Of a stretch of DNA of 47,973 nt, positions 40,793 to 47,861 are shown in pieces. Below the pieces are notes generated by a model. The model made no database searches, was not told the DNA's origin, and was given only the letters and a program-made list of their open reading frames with translations. The stretch covers positions 1-47,973 of the forward strand of contig DATKQY010000072.1 in the NCBI GenBank assembly GCA_035532475.1, written 5' to 3'. Every line of letters starts with the position of its first letter. Position 1 is the first letter of the stretch. This stretch comes from DATKQY01 sp035532475. Its GTDB lineage: Bacteria; Actinomycetota; Acidimicrobiia; Acidimicrobiales; Bog-793. The translations under genes were made by a program, and so were the position numbers.

Positions 40793-41122
40793 CTATCCTC
40801 GCACACCTTCACCGGCGTCGTGCCCTAGCCCCAGCGTACGGGCAACCTCCTCGGGCTCGTCCACCGACACCGGGTGACGCAGCGCCCGGCCGAAGGCGTT
40901 CCTGCGCAGCGCGAGCTCGAGGCAGCGCCGCGAGCCTGCGCAGAGCCAGGCGCCGCGGCCGGGTCGCCCGTAGCCCGCCGCCAGGTGCCCGTCGTCGACG
41001 ACGACCCGGACGAGCCGCCGAACCTCGTCCCGACGCCGGCAGCCGACACAGGTGCGGACTGGGCCGCCGCCCGCTCCGGCCGGGCGCTGACCGGCCGATC
41101 GCGCGGGGCCGCCCGAGCGCGT
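40793..41122 (-). CDS. ylxR: YlxR-family RNA-binding protein (DUF448), start codon unresolved
   Basis: A short gene in the nusA-infB gap, in the frame ending TAG at 40793-40795. Its translation contains the YlxR signature RTCVGCRRRDEVRRLVRVVV, the GRPGRGAWLC segment, and CLELALRRNAFGRALRHP. Position between nusA and infB is where ylxR sits in many bacteria. The problem is initiation: from the nusA stop to RTCVGC there is no in-frame ATG, GTG, TTG or CTG; the nearest near-cognate is ACG at 41122, used here as provisional start. A sequencing error or a coupled non-canonical start are the two likely explanations. About 87 residues from the conserved PVRTCVGC onward. Confidence 0.8.
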   Translation of the reverse strand, partial: TRSGGPARSAGQRPAGAGGGPVRTCVGCRRRDEVRRLVRVVVDDGHLAAGYGRPGRGAWLCAGSRRCLELALRRNAFGRALRHPVSVDEPEEVARTLGLGHDAGEGVRG

Positions 41123-41130
41123 GCCGCCCG

Positions 41131-42477
41131 CTACGACGACGCGCCCTCCCCCGCCACGCGCTCTCCGGCCGGTGCCACGGGCTCCGACGCGACTCGCGCG
41201 ACCTCGTCTTCGGAGCCACCGGTCGCGTCGGCCTCGGATTCGGTCGACGGCTCGAGCGCCGTTGCTGCCGGCGCGCTCGCCGCTGCTGCTCCGGGGGCTC
41301 CGTCGCCCGCGACGGCGACCTCCCCTTCGCCTGGGCCGGGTACCGCGCGCGGCGGACCCTCACCCGCGTCCTCGCTGCCCTGGGCCCACTGCGTCATCGA
41401 GATCGCGTCACCGCCACCGGCGGGCTGGAAGACCATCTCGCCGCCCTCGCTCTCGACCCACTCGCCCTCCGCCCAGTCGACGGCGGCGTACGCGCTCTCC
41501 TCCTCGGCGAGCTGGGTCTCGCTCTTGATGTCGATCCGCCAGCCGGTGAGGCGCGCGGCGAGCCGAGCGTTCTGCCCCTCCTTGCCGATGGCGAGGGAGA
41601 GCTGGTAGTCGTGCACGACGACCGTCGCCGTGCCCGTCGTCTCGTCGAGCCGGACCTCCTTCACGCGCGCCGGCTGCAGGGCGCGGGCGACGAACTCGGC
41701 AGGATCGTCGGAATAGGGGACGATGTCGACCTTCTCGCCCCTCAGCTCGTTGGTGACCATGCGGACGCGTGCGCCCCGGGCGCCGACGCACGCGCCGACG
41801 GGATCGACGTTCTGGTCGTTCGACCAGACCGCGATCTTCGTACGGTGCCCCGGCTCGCGCGCGCAGGCCTTGATCTCGACGACGCCGTTCGAGATCTCGG
41901 GCACCTCCAGCTCGAACAGCCGCTTGATCAGCCCCGGGTGGCTGCGCGACACCACGATCTGGGGGCCCTTGCTGGTCTTGCGGACCTCCACGATGTACGC
42001 CTTCAGGCGCGCGCCGTGGTCGTAGCGCTCGTAGGGCACCTGCTCCGCCTGGGGCAGCAGCGCCTCGACCTTGCCGAGGTCGAGCAGCGTGTAGCGGTTG
42101 TCGCTCTGCTGGATGATGCCCGTGACGATGTCGCCCTCGCGACCCGCGTACTCCTCGTACTTGAGGTCGCGCTCCGCCTCGCGGATGCGCTGGAGGATGA
42201 CCTGCTTCGCCGCCTGCGCGGCGATGCGGCCGAAGTCGCTCGGTGTGTCGTCCCACTCGCGCACGACGTTCCCGTCCTCGTCCAGCTCCTGGCCGTAGAC
42301 GCGGATCTCACCCGAGTCCGAGTCGATGGTGACGAAGGCCTCCTCGGCGGCGTTCGGCAGCCGCTTGTAGGCCGCGACAAGCGCGTTCGCCAGCGCCTCC
42401 AGCAGGGTGTCGACCGCGATGCCCTTGTCGCGCGCGATCTGCTGCAGTGCGTCAAGGAACTCGAAGTTCGTGGTCAT
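41131..42477 (-). CDS. nusA: transcription termination/antitermination factor NusA
   Basis: 448 residues. N-terminal RNAP-binding domain (FEFLDALQQIARDKGIAVDT, ANALVAAYKRL, about 1-105), an S1 domain (about 110-180, REGDIVTGIIQQSDNRYTLL), KH1 (VDPVGACVGARGARVRMVTN) and KH2 (LSLAIGKEGQNARLAARLTG, ending at about 345). Instead of the E. coli acidic repeats there is an Ala/Glu/Gly-rich tail of about 100 residues. The ATG at 42477 overlaps the rimP stop (ATGA). NusA affects pausing and could act on the leader hairpin of this very operon. Confidence 0.97.
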   Translation of the reverse strand: MTTNFEFLDALQQIARDKGIAVDTLLEALANALVAAYKRLPNAAEEAFVTIDSDSGEIRVYGQELDEDGNVVREWDDTPSDFGRIAAQAAKQVILQRIREAERDLKYEEYAGREGDIVTGIIQQSDNRYTLLDLGKVEALLPQAEQVPYERYDHGARLKAYIVEVRKTSKGPQIVVSRSHPGLIKRLFELEVPEISNGVVEIKACAREPGHRTKIAVWSNDQNVDPVGACVGARGARVRMVTNELRGEKVDIVPYSDDPAEFVARALQPARVKEVRLDETTGTATVVVHDYQLSLAIGKEGQNARLAARLTGWRIDIKSETQLAEEESAYAAVDWAEGEWVESEGGEMVFQPAGGGDAISMTQWAQGSEDAGEGPPRAVPGPGEGEVAVAGDGAPGAAAASAPAATALEPSTESEADATGGSEDEVARVASEPVAPAGERVAGEGASS

Positions 42478-43109
42478 GACGTTGTCGCCCTCTCCTTCGT
42501 CGCGTCCGGCCGCCGGCTCGCGCGTCCGCCGGCCCGGCCGGCCTCCTCGCGCGAGCTGCTCCGGTGCGCATGACCGGGCCGCTCTCCTTCGTCACTGCCG
42601 TCGGTGCCGGCGCCGGTCTCTTCGGTGCCGGCGCCGCGGCGCTCCGCCAGCGCCCGACGCCAGTCGAACACCGTGTGCGCGCGCTCCACCTCGCGGTAGA
42701 TCAGCCGCCTCGAGCCGCCGGTCGCCGCGGCGACCTCGAACGTCTCGTCGTCGGCGGCGACGAGCACGCCCTCGAGGCGCCGCTCGCCAGCGGTTCCCGG
42801 CACGGTTCGGACCGCCACGGTCGAGCCGACCGCCCTGCGGAACTGCCCGGGGCGGCGAAGACGGCGCTCCAGTCCGGGGGTCGAGACCTCCAGCTCGTAG
42901 CGGGCGGCAGGCGCCAGGTCCTCGCGGGCGTCGAGCAGCGCGGAGACGGCGCGCGAGACCTCGGCGAGACGGTCCAGGTCGAGGCCGTCGGCCCGCTCCA
43001 CCGTCACCCGGAGGACGCCACTGTCGAGCTCGACGTCGTCGAGCTCGATCGCGAAGTCTGCGCACAGCTGCGAGAGGACACGCGTGAGCTCATCGCCCGT
43101 ACCGTTCAT
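42474..43109 (-). CDS. rimP: ribosome maturation factor RimP
   Basis: RimP helps assemble the 30S subunit. 211 residues. The N-terminal domain has LTRVLSQLCADFAIELDDVE and LRVTVERADGLDLDRLAEVS; the centre has YELEVSTPGLERRLRRPGQF, the family signature. The C-terminal 55 residues are a Gly/Arg/Glu-rich extension. The ATG at 43109 has GAGAGGAGG 4 nt upstream, better than ATG/CTG codons further up. First gene of the nus-rib run. Confidence 0.95.
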   Translation of the reverse strand: MNGTGDELTRVLSQLCADFAIELDDVELDSGVLRVTVERADGLDLDRLAEVSRAVSALLDAREDLAPAARYELEVSTPGLERRLRRPGQFRRAVGSTVAVRTVPGTAGERRLEGVLVAADDETFEVAAATGGSRRLIYREVERAHTVFDWRRALAERRGAGTEETGAGTDGSDEGERPGHAHRSSSREEAGRAGGRASRRPDATKERATTS

Positions 43110-43164
43110 GTCGCCTCCTCTCGTTCGCTCGCTCTGCACCTACCCCGGGTGCTCCCACCACGGT

Positions 43165-43200
43165 CCCAAAAATCAAGAACGTGGGCGACAGCCCACGTTC
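43165..43200 (-). terminator. leader hairpin followed by T-run, putative rimP-operon attenuator
   Basis: On the minus strand GAACGTGGGC and GCCCACGTTC form a perfect 10-bp stem with a TGTC loop (43177-43200). It is followed by TTGATTTTTGGG. That is the layout of an intrinsic terminator, but it lies about 35 nt after the promoter and upstream of rimP, so it would act as an attenuator or NusA-sensitive pause site. Confidence 0.6.
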
Positions 43201-43234
43201 CGACACGACCTCCCGACCGCTGAACCGCCCAGAA

Positions 43235-43240
43235 AGTATA
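43235..43240 (-). promoter_or_regulatory. extended -10 promoter (TGC-TATACT) of the rimP-nusA operon
   Basis: TATACT on the minus strand is a near-perfect -10 and is preceded by TGC, giving the extended -10 TGN motif. No clear -35 is visible, which an extended -10 does not need. It should start transcription near 43228, about 120 nt before rimP. Confidence 0.65.
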
Positions 43241-43328
43241 GCAGTGGCGACTCCCGAGGATTCCCTGCCAGACCGCCGCGCGACGGCACCCGACCGAGGT
43301 CGCTGGGTGGTCAGCGAGTTCTACGCGC

Positions 43329-43409
43329 GGTAGAACCGGCGGTAAGGAGCCGGGCGAGCCTCGGCAGGTGGAGGCCACCCGGCGCCGCCGGGTGCGCGCC
43401 GGTTCTACC
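43329..43409. repeat. 13-bp perfect inverted repeat
   Basis: GGTAGAACCGGCG (43329-43341) and its exact complement CGCCGGTTCTACC (43397-43409) are 55 bp apart. They stand 30 bp before the BTAD regulator start and 90 bp behind the rimP -10. They could be an operator pair or a long hairpin in the regulator transcript. Confidence 0.7.
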
Positions 43410-43438
43410 ACGGCAGGTCGGCGTGCTGGCGCGGGTTC

Positions 43439-44629
43439 GTGAAGGGCACACGGGAGGTCGACGGGGTGGAGGGCGCGGAGGCACCGGTCGCGGCGCTGGC
43501 AGCGGCCGGCGAGGAGAGATGCTGCACCGTCGGTCAGGCCGTCCTGGCCGCCGGTCTGCGGCTGCACGCCGGCAGGACCCGCGTGGTCGCGGTCGGCTTC
43601 GGGGAGGCGGCGGGCGACCCGGAGGGCGCCGTGCACGTCGACGACCTCGCGAGCTGCGCCGCCGCGCTCGGGACGGCCGCCGCCCCGGACTACGACGCCC
43701 CCGGTCGTGCGCCGGCGGAGGGGTCCGACATCGTCGTCCTCGTCTCGCCGCGCTCGGCTGGCGACACCCCGGGGCTCGACGCCGTGCTCGGGCTGGCAGC
43801 GCGCCATCCCTCGGGGATCGCCGTCCTGCTGCCGCCCTGCAGAGGCGCGTGCGGAGCCGCCACCGATGCCGGACGCCTGGACGGCAGCGAACAGGAGGTC
43901 GAGGTCGAGGTCTGCGTACTCGGTCCGGTCGAGGTGCGCGGGGTCGAGGGATGGTTCGCTCGGCGCCCGAAGCTCACCGAGCTCGTCGTCTACCTGGCGA
44001 TGCACCCCGAGGGCGCGACCACAAGGACCTGGTCGACGGCGCTCTGGCCGGACCGCTGCGTACCGCCGCAGACGATCGCCAACCGGCTCTCCGAGGCGCG
44101 ACGGGCGCTCGGCTTCGCCCCCGACGGCCGCCCCCGGCTGCGCCGCAACGGTGAGCGCCATCAGCTCGTCGGAGTCGCCACCGATTGGGGGCGGTTCGGT
44201 CAGCTCGCCGCTCCCGCACGCGGCCCCGTCGGTTGGCACGCCGCGCTCGACCTCGTGCGCGGACGTCCCTTCGACGAGCTCCAGCAGGGACAGTGGACCA
44301 CCTTCGAGGGCGTCGCCGTCGAGATCGAGCGGGCGGTCGTGGAGTGCGCCCTGCGGCTCGGCGACCACCTGCTCGAGGTCGGCGACGCCGACGGGGCGGC
44401 TTGGGCCTCGCAGAAGGGCCTGAAGTCGAGCCCGTGGGACGAACGACTGCACCGGCTGCTGATGCGGGCCGCAGACGCCGCGGGGAACCGGGCGGGAGTG
44501 GAGGCGATACTGCGGCACCTCGCGCTCGTGCTCGAGATCGACGGTGATCCGCTGCGCGGCGTCCATCCCGAGACCGCTGCGCTCTACGAGCGCCTCCGCG
44601 GGAGCGACGGTGCCCGGGCGCACGTGTGA
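43439..44629 (+). CDS. SARP/BTAD-type transcriptional regulator
   Basis: 396 residues. Residues about 155-248 form an OmpR-like winged helix (VEVCVLGPVEVRGVEGWFAR, WPDRCVPPQTIANRLSEAR), and 250-385 a bacterial transcriptional activator domain of TPR-like helices (LDLVRGRPFDELQQGQWTTF, VVECALRLGDHLLEVGDADG, DERLHRLLMRAADAAGN). The first 150 residues contain a segment SDIVVLVSPRSAGD but no recognised domain, and look like the remnant of the larger N-terminal part found in multidomain actinobacterial SARP-like proteins. No signal or membrane segment is seen. Start GTG 43439 is the first in frame; no ribosome binding site or -10 is clear. Its neighbour inhA is the likely co-transcribed gene. Confidence 0.8.
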   Translation: MKGTREVDGVEGAEAPVAALAAAGEERCCTVGQAVLAAGLRLHAGRTRVVAVGFGEAAGDPEGAVHVDDLASCAAALGTAAAPDYDAPGRAPAEGSDIVVLVSPRSAGDTPGLDAVLGLAARHPSGIAVLLPPCRGACGAATDAGRLDGSEQEVEVEVCVLGPVEVRGVEGWFARRPKLTELVVYLAMHPEGATTRTWSTALWPDRCVPPQTIANRLSEARRALGFAPDGRPRLRRNGERHQLVGVATDWGRFGQLAAPARGPVGWHAALDLVRGRPFDELQQGQWTTFEGVAVEIERAVVECALRLGDHLLEVGDADGAAWASQKGLKSSPWDERLHRLLMRAADAAGNRAGVEAILRHLALVLEIDGDPLRGVHPETAALYERLRGSDGARAHV

Positions 44630-44737
44630 GCGGCCCGGTCGGCGGGTATTCGCGCCGGGCGTGGACCGCCTGCGAGCGTCCCGGTAGTGTGCCCGGCGCC
44701 GCGCCCGGCGGCGAAGGCTCCCGGCAAGGAGGCCACC

Positions 44738-45514
44738 GTGGGAATGCTCGAGGGCAAGAAGGTGCTCGTCACCGGCGTGCTCACCGACGACTCCCTCGCG
44801 TTCGGCATCGCGCGACTCGCGCAGCTGGAGGGCGCCGACATCCTGCTGACGGGCTTCGGTCGCGGCCTTTCGCTCACTCGCCGGATGGCCCGCAAGCTGC
44901 CGGTCCCACCCGAGGTGCTGGAGCTCGATGTCGTCGTCCCCGAACAGCTCGAGGCCGTCGCCGAGGCGGTGCGCGAGCGTTTCGGGCGTCTCGACGGGTT
45001 GGTCCACGCCGTGGGCTTCGCGCCCGCCGACTGCCTCGGCCACGGGATGTTCGCCGCGGGCTGGGACGACGTCGCGACAGCGCTCCACGTCTCGACGTAC
45101 TCGCTGAAGTCACTGGTCGGGGCGTTCCTCCCGCTGTTTCGGGAGGCGGGCGGAGGATCGGTCGTGGGCCTGGACTTCGACGCCACCGTCGCCTGGCCCG
45201 CTTACGACTGGATGGGTGTCGCCAAGGCGGCGCTCGAGTCGCTGGCCCGCTACCTGGCGCGTGACCTTGGTCCCGATGCGGTCCGGGTCAACCTGATCGC
45301 GGCCGGACCCATACGCACCGTCGCGGCGAAGTCGATCCCCGGCTTCTCGGTGTTCGAGGACGTCTGGGACGAGCGCGCGCCGCTCGGCTGGAGCGTCACC
45401 GAGGACGGCGAGGCGGTCGCGCGGGCCTGCATCGCGCTGCTCTCAGACTGGTTCCCGCGCACGACGGGCGAGATCGTGCACGTCGACGGCGGATTCCACG
45501 CCGTCGGTGCGTGA
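44738..45514 (+). CDS. fabI: InhA-type NADH-dependent enoyl-ACP reductase
   Basis: Last reducing step of the elongation cycle. 258 residues. The SDR cofactor loop is VTGVLTDDSLAFGIA (11-25). The substrate region GLDFDATVAWPAYDWMGVAK contains Tyr156 and Lys163, matching InhA Tyr158/Lys165, and Phe147 matches InhA Phe149. The C-terminus GWSVTEDGEAVARACIALLS, TTGEIVHVDGGFHAVGA is also InhA-like. It is closer to mycobacterial InhA than to E. coli FabI. Start GTG 44738 with AAGGAGG 5 nt upstream; ATG 44744 is possible. It lies 29 kb from the fab operon and directly behind the BTAD regulator. Confidence 0.95.
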   Translation: MGMLEGKKVLVTGVLTDDSLAFGIARLAQLEGADILLTGFGRGLSLTRRMARKLPVPPEVLELDVVVPEQLEAVAEAVRERFGRLDGLVHAVGFAPADCLGHGMFAAGWDDVATALHVSTYSLKSLVGAFLPLFREAGGGSVVGLDFDATVAWPAYDWMGVAKAALESLARYLARDLGPDAVRVNLIAAGPIRTVAAKSIPGFSVFEDVWDERAPLGWSVTEDGEAVARACIALLSDWFPRTTGEIVHVDGGFHAVGA

Positions 45515-45527
45515 CGACTGGCTGCCG

Positions 45528-45791
45528 TCAGGGCCGCCTGGCGTCTCGCAGCGCCGCCAGCCGCTCCTGGTAGTCCTGCAAGTCGATCTCGCCGCGAGCG
45601 AAGCGGCCCGAGAGAATGGCCTCCGCCTCGTCATGCGGCTCGGAGGCGCGCGGGCCGCGCTGGCGCCAGTAGCGGACGGCCAGAACGGCGACCCCCCCGA
45701 CCAGCACGGCGTAGAGCAGCGGCACCAGCCAGAAGAGGAACCACCAGCCTTCGCCAGGACCTCCGGAGTAGTACGGGTGCGGAAAGTCCAT
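45528..45791 (-). CDS. small membrane protein with SHOCT domain
   Basis: 87 residues. One hydrophobic helix (about 16-40, WFLFWLVPLLYAVLVGGVAV) anchors the protein, followed by a short basic stretch (RYWRQRG) and a C-terminal SHOCT motif (EAEAILSGRFARGEIDLQDYQERLAAL), a short oligomerisation element. The ATG at 45791 has GAGGA 4 nt upstream. Convergent with fabI, whose stop is 13 nt away. No function can be assigned. Confidence 0.82.
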   Translation of the reverse strand: MDFPHPYYSGGPGEGWWFLFWLVPLLYAVLVGGVAVLAVRYWRQRGPRASEPHDEAEAILSGRFARGEIDLQDYQERLAALRDARRP

Positions 45792-45980
45792 CTCGTCCTC
45801 GGTTCTCCTACCTGCGCCGGGCACCAGCCGGCGTCTGCATCCATCTTGAGGCGGCCGCCTGTAGCGACGCTGTGAGAGGCCAGGCCGCGCAGGGCGCGCG
45901 ATCAGCGAGCGCGCCCGGTCGGAGCCGTCCGGGAGCGGCGCCCGATGGCGTCCGCGACGACAAGTAGGGTTGGTGACTCT

Positions 45981-46055
45981 GGCGGCGTGGCCGAGTGGTT
46001 TAGGCAAGGGCCTGCAAAGCCCTGTACAGCGGTTCGATTCCGCTCGCCGCCTCCA
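45981..46055 (+). tRNA. tRNA-Cys (anticodon GCA), integration target
   Basis: Acceptor GGCGGCG/CGCCGCC, D arm with GAGTGGTTTA loop, anticodon stem AGGGC/GCCCT with loop CTGCAAA (anticodon GCA), T arm AGCGG/CCGCT, discriminator T, and encoded CCA (46053-46055). The CCA is complete, unlike tRNA-Leu in this window. An integrase gene points at its 3' end 95 bp away, so the 3' half of this tRNA is the probable attachment site. Confidence 0.96.
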
Positions 46056-46067
46056 GTTGTTCGGGCA

Positions 46068-46101
46068 GCTCAGAGGCTGTCTGCTCGAGTCAGCTCTGAG
46101 C
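46068..46101. repeat. 8-bp inverted repeat next to the presumed attL
   Basis: GCTCAGAG (46068-46075) and CTCTGAGC (46094-46101) form a perfect inverted repeat with an 18-bp spacer, just inside the tRNA-Cys end. It could be an integrase arm-type site or a terminator. Confidence 0.4.
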
Positions 46102-46149
46102 GAGTAACTCGCCATATACCGCGTACATGCCGCGGCTCCCGGCGCACAG

Positions 46150-47277
46150 TCACGACCGGTCGGGCACGGTGACGGACGCCGGCGACCGCCGGGCTGCTGC
46201 GATCACGTCGTCGAGGTAGGTGGCGATCGCCTGCTCGCGTTCGGCGGTCGCGTGCTGGTAGCGGAGCGCCGCCACCGGGGTCGCGTGGCCGATGTGGGCC
46301 ATCAGCTCCTTCAGCGTGACGTCCCGGTTCCGGGCGACGAGCGTCGCCGCGTGGTGGCGGAGGTCATGGACCCGCACCCCAGACAGGCCGACCACGTCGC
46401 AGGCGGCCCGCCACTCGTTCGAGAGGTCGGCGCGGCGGAGCGGCTTGCCCGACGGACGGGTGAAGAGAACGGCGTCCGGCTCCGGCGCGACATAGGCGTC
46501 GAGGTACCCCGACAGCACCTCGACGACAAAGCCCGGGAGCGCCACGACTCGCCGGCCCGCCTCGGTCTTCGGCGCCGTGAGGATGCGCCCCTGCCCGGTG
46601 ATCTCGACGGCCTGGCGCTCGACCGTCAGCGTCCGGCGCGCGAGGTCGACATCTCGCCGTTCGAGTCCGCAGAGCTCGCCGGAGCGCAGCCCGACGAAGC
46701 CAGCGACATATACGAGGGCGCGAAGTCGCGGCGTGATCGACTCGGCGAGCGCGAGGACGACGGACGTGTCGAGCATCGGGCGCTCACGCGCTCGCTCGGT
46801 GCCTGCGCCCTTGATTGCGCATGGGTTCCGGCCGATGAGCTCGTCGTGGACGGCGGTCGCGAGGATCGCGCGAAGGAGACGATAGCCCTTCGCCGCCTGA
46901 TCGGGCGCGTGCGCCGCGAACTGCGCGTGCCATGTCCGCACCCGTTCGGGGGTGATCTGGCGGAGCCGTGTCTGTCCGAAGGCTGGGCGAAGGTGCCGTC
47001 GGAGGAGCGCCTCGTAGCCTTGACGAGTCGAGGGAGCGAGCGGCCGCCCCTTCACGAGACGGTGGCCGAGCCACTCGTCCGCGTACTCGCCGAAGACACG
47101 TTCGCCACCGCGGGGGTCGATGACGAGGCCGGCGAGCTCTTCGCCCTCGATCCGGCGCTTGTAGGCGCTCGCGTCGGCTGCGCTCTTGAACGTACGGGTC
47201 CGGTGGGTGGCGTTGACGACGAACTTCACGTCGTAGCGGGGGCCGGCCGCGGTCCGACGGACGCGAACGTTTGCCAT
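46150..47277 (-). CDS. int: tyrosine-family site-specific integrase
   Basis: 375 residues. The N-terminal AP2-like/arm-binding region (about 1-60, RYDVKFVVNATHRTRTFKSA) is followed by the SAM-like core-binding domain (60-160) and the catalytic domain. Catalytic residues are Arg198 (GLRSGEL), Lys237, His304 and Arg307 (HDLRH), His331 (HIGHATP) and the nucleophile Tyr340 (LRYQHA). All are present, so it should be active. The ATG at 47277 has TAGGGT exactly 6 nt upstream. The gene points toward tRNA-Cys with its stop 95 bp from it, the standard place for a tRNA-targeting integrase. The right attachment site lies outside the window. Confidence 0.96.
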   Translation of the reverse strand: MANVRVRRTAAGPRYDVKFVVNATHRTRTFKSAADASAYKRRIEGEELAGLVIDPRGGERVFGEYADEWLGHRLVKGRPLAPSTRQGYEALLRRHLRPAFGQTRLRQITPERVRTWHAQFAAHAPDQAAKGYRLLRAILATAVHDELIGRNPCAIKGAGTERARERPMLDTSVVLALAESITPRLRALVYVAGFVGLRSGELCGLERRDVDLARRTLTVERQAVEITGQGRILTAPKTEAGRRVVALPGFVVEVLSGYLDAYVAPEPDAVLFTRPSGKPLRRADLSNEWRAACDVVGLSGVRVHDLRHHAATLVARNRDVTLKELMAHIGHATPVAALRYQHATAEREQAIATYLDDVIAAARRSPASVTVPDRS

Positions 47278-47283
47278 GCCGCG

Positions 47284-47289
47284 ACCCTA
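47284..47289 (-). promoter_or_regulatory. candidate -10 element (TAGGGT) for leaderless integrase mRNA
   Basis: TAGGGT on the minus strand is exactly 6 nt from the integrase ATG, without a ribosome binding site. Confidence 0.4.
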
Positions 47290-47380
47290 CTCGCGCTTAA
47301 GCCCTGTACACAGCCCACCCTTAGCTCGGTGAACTGGCCTCATGTGGTCACGAGAGCGCGGCATGGTGCCCGCCGGACGA

Positions 47381-47746
47381 TCAGTCGAGATCATCGAACA
47401 TCGAGCCCTGCGCCCCGACGCTGCCGCGCGGCGACGCCGCGAAGCCAGGATGCCGGCGCGGCGCGCCCCTCGACCTACCCTGCGAGTCCGCCGGCGACCC
47501 GGGGCGTACGGTCCGGCCCACGCCCTGCGCTCGACGCACGTCGGCCACGTACTCCCCGAGGGCGTCGCGAGGGATGCGCCGGAGCCTACCGATCACGATC
47601 GACTCGAGCGCTCCGGCCGAGATCAGCTCGTAGCACTTCGTCCGGCCGATGCCGAGCAGCTCAGCGGCCTCCTCTGGGGTCAACAGCAGCTTCCGGTCTG
47701 GTCCCGACCGCTCGGGTCCGTCGGGGTTCGCCAACAGGGTCACCAT
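47381..47746 (-). CDS. xis: excisionase-like helix-turn-helix protein
   Basis: 121 residues. Residues about 20-70 are an excisionase/MerR-like winged helix (KLLLTPEEAAELLGIGRTKC, YELISAGALESIVIGRLRRI, PRDALGEYVADVRR), as in AlpA/Xis proteins that set integration direction. The C-terminal half is Arg/Pro/Gly-rich and unstructured. I choose ATG 47746 because GGAGG lies 8 nt upstream; the longer frame from 47797 has none. It lies upstream of the integrase on the same strand. Confidence 0.85.
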   Translation of the reverse strand: MVTLLANPDGPERSGPDRKLLLTPEEAAELLGIGRTKCYELISAGALESIVIGRLRRIPRDALGEYVADVRRAQGVGRTVRPGSPADSQGRSRGAPRRHPGFAASPRGSVGAQGSMFDDLD

Positions 47747-47767
47747 CGCCTCTTCCTCCGTAGATCG

Positions 47768-47787
47768 GCGGCGGCTAGAGCCGCCGC
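47768..47787. repeat. 8-bp perfect hairpin upstream of the excisionase gene
   Basis: GCGGCGGC and GCCGCCGC are separated by TAGA. It lies 22 bp upstream of the excisionase start and before the transposase gene, with no T-run. It may be an operator or the end of a transcript. Confidence 0.4.
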
Positions 47788-47849
47788 ACCTCTTCATGGG
47801 AGTAAGGGCTCGTTAGAGAATAGACCGCGCGCGAAGGACCTTTCGGCAG

Positions 47850-47855
47850 TACGCT
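47850..47855 (+). promoter_or_regulatory. candidate -10 element (TACGCT) for leaderless transposase mRNA
   Basis: TACGCT is exactly 6 nt from the GTG at 47862. The same hexamer precedes uvrA at the same distance. Confidence 0.4.
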
Positions 47856-47861
47856 GACGGT

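Larger units (their letters stand above)
43110..43438. other. 329-bp divergent regulatory region between rimP and the BTAD regulator
   Basis: Noncoding. It holds, in order from rimP: a ribosome binding site, a hairpin plus T-run (43165-43200), a TATACT extended -10 for rimP, and a 13-bp perfect inverted repeat (43329-43409) nearer the regulator gene. Each is listed separately. Confidence 0.7.

Noticed and set aside
39561..40877. 438-codon open frame on the plus strand
   Set aside because: Opposite the Gly/Pro-rich part of infB; the Gly/Arg composition is a by-product of the repeat.
43106..45088. 660-codon open frame on the minus strand
   Set aside because: Antisense to the BTAD regulator and fabI and crossing the rimP promoter region.
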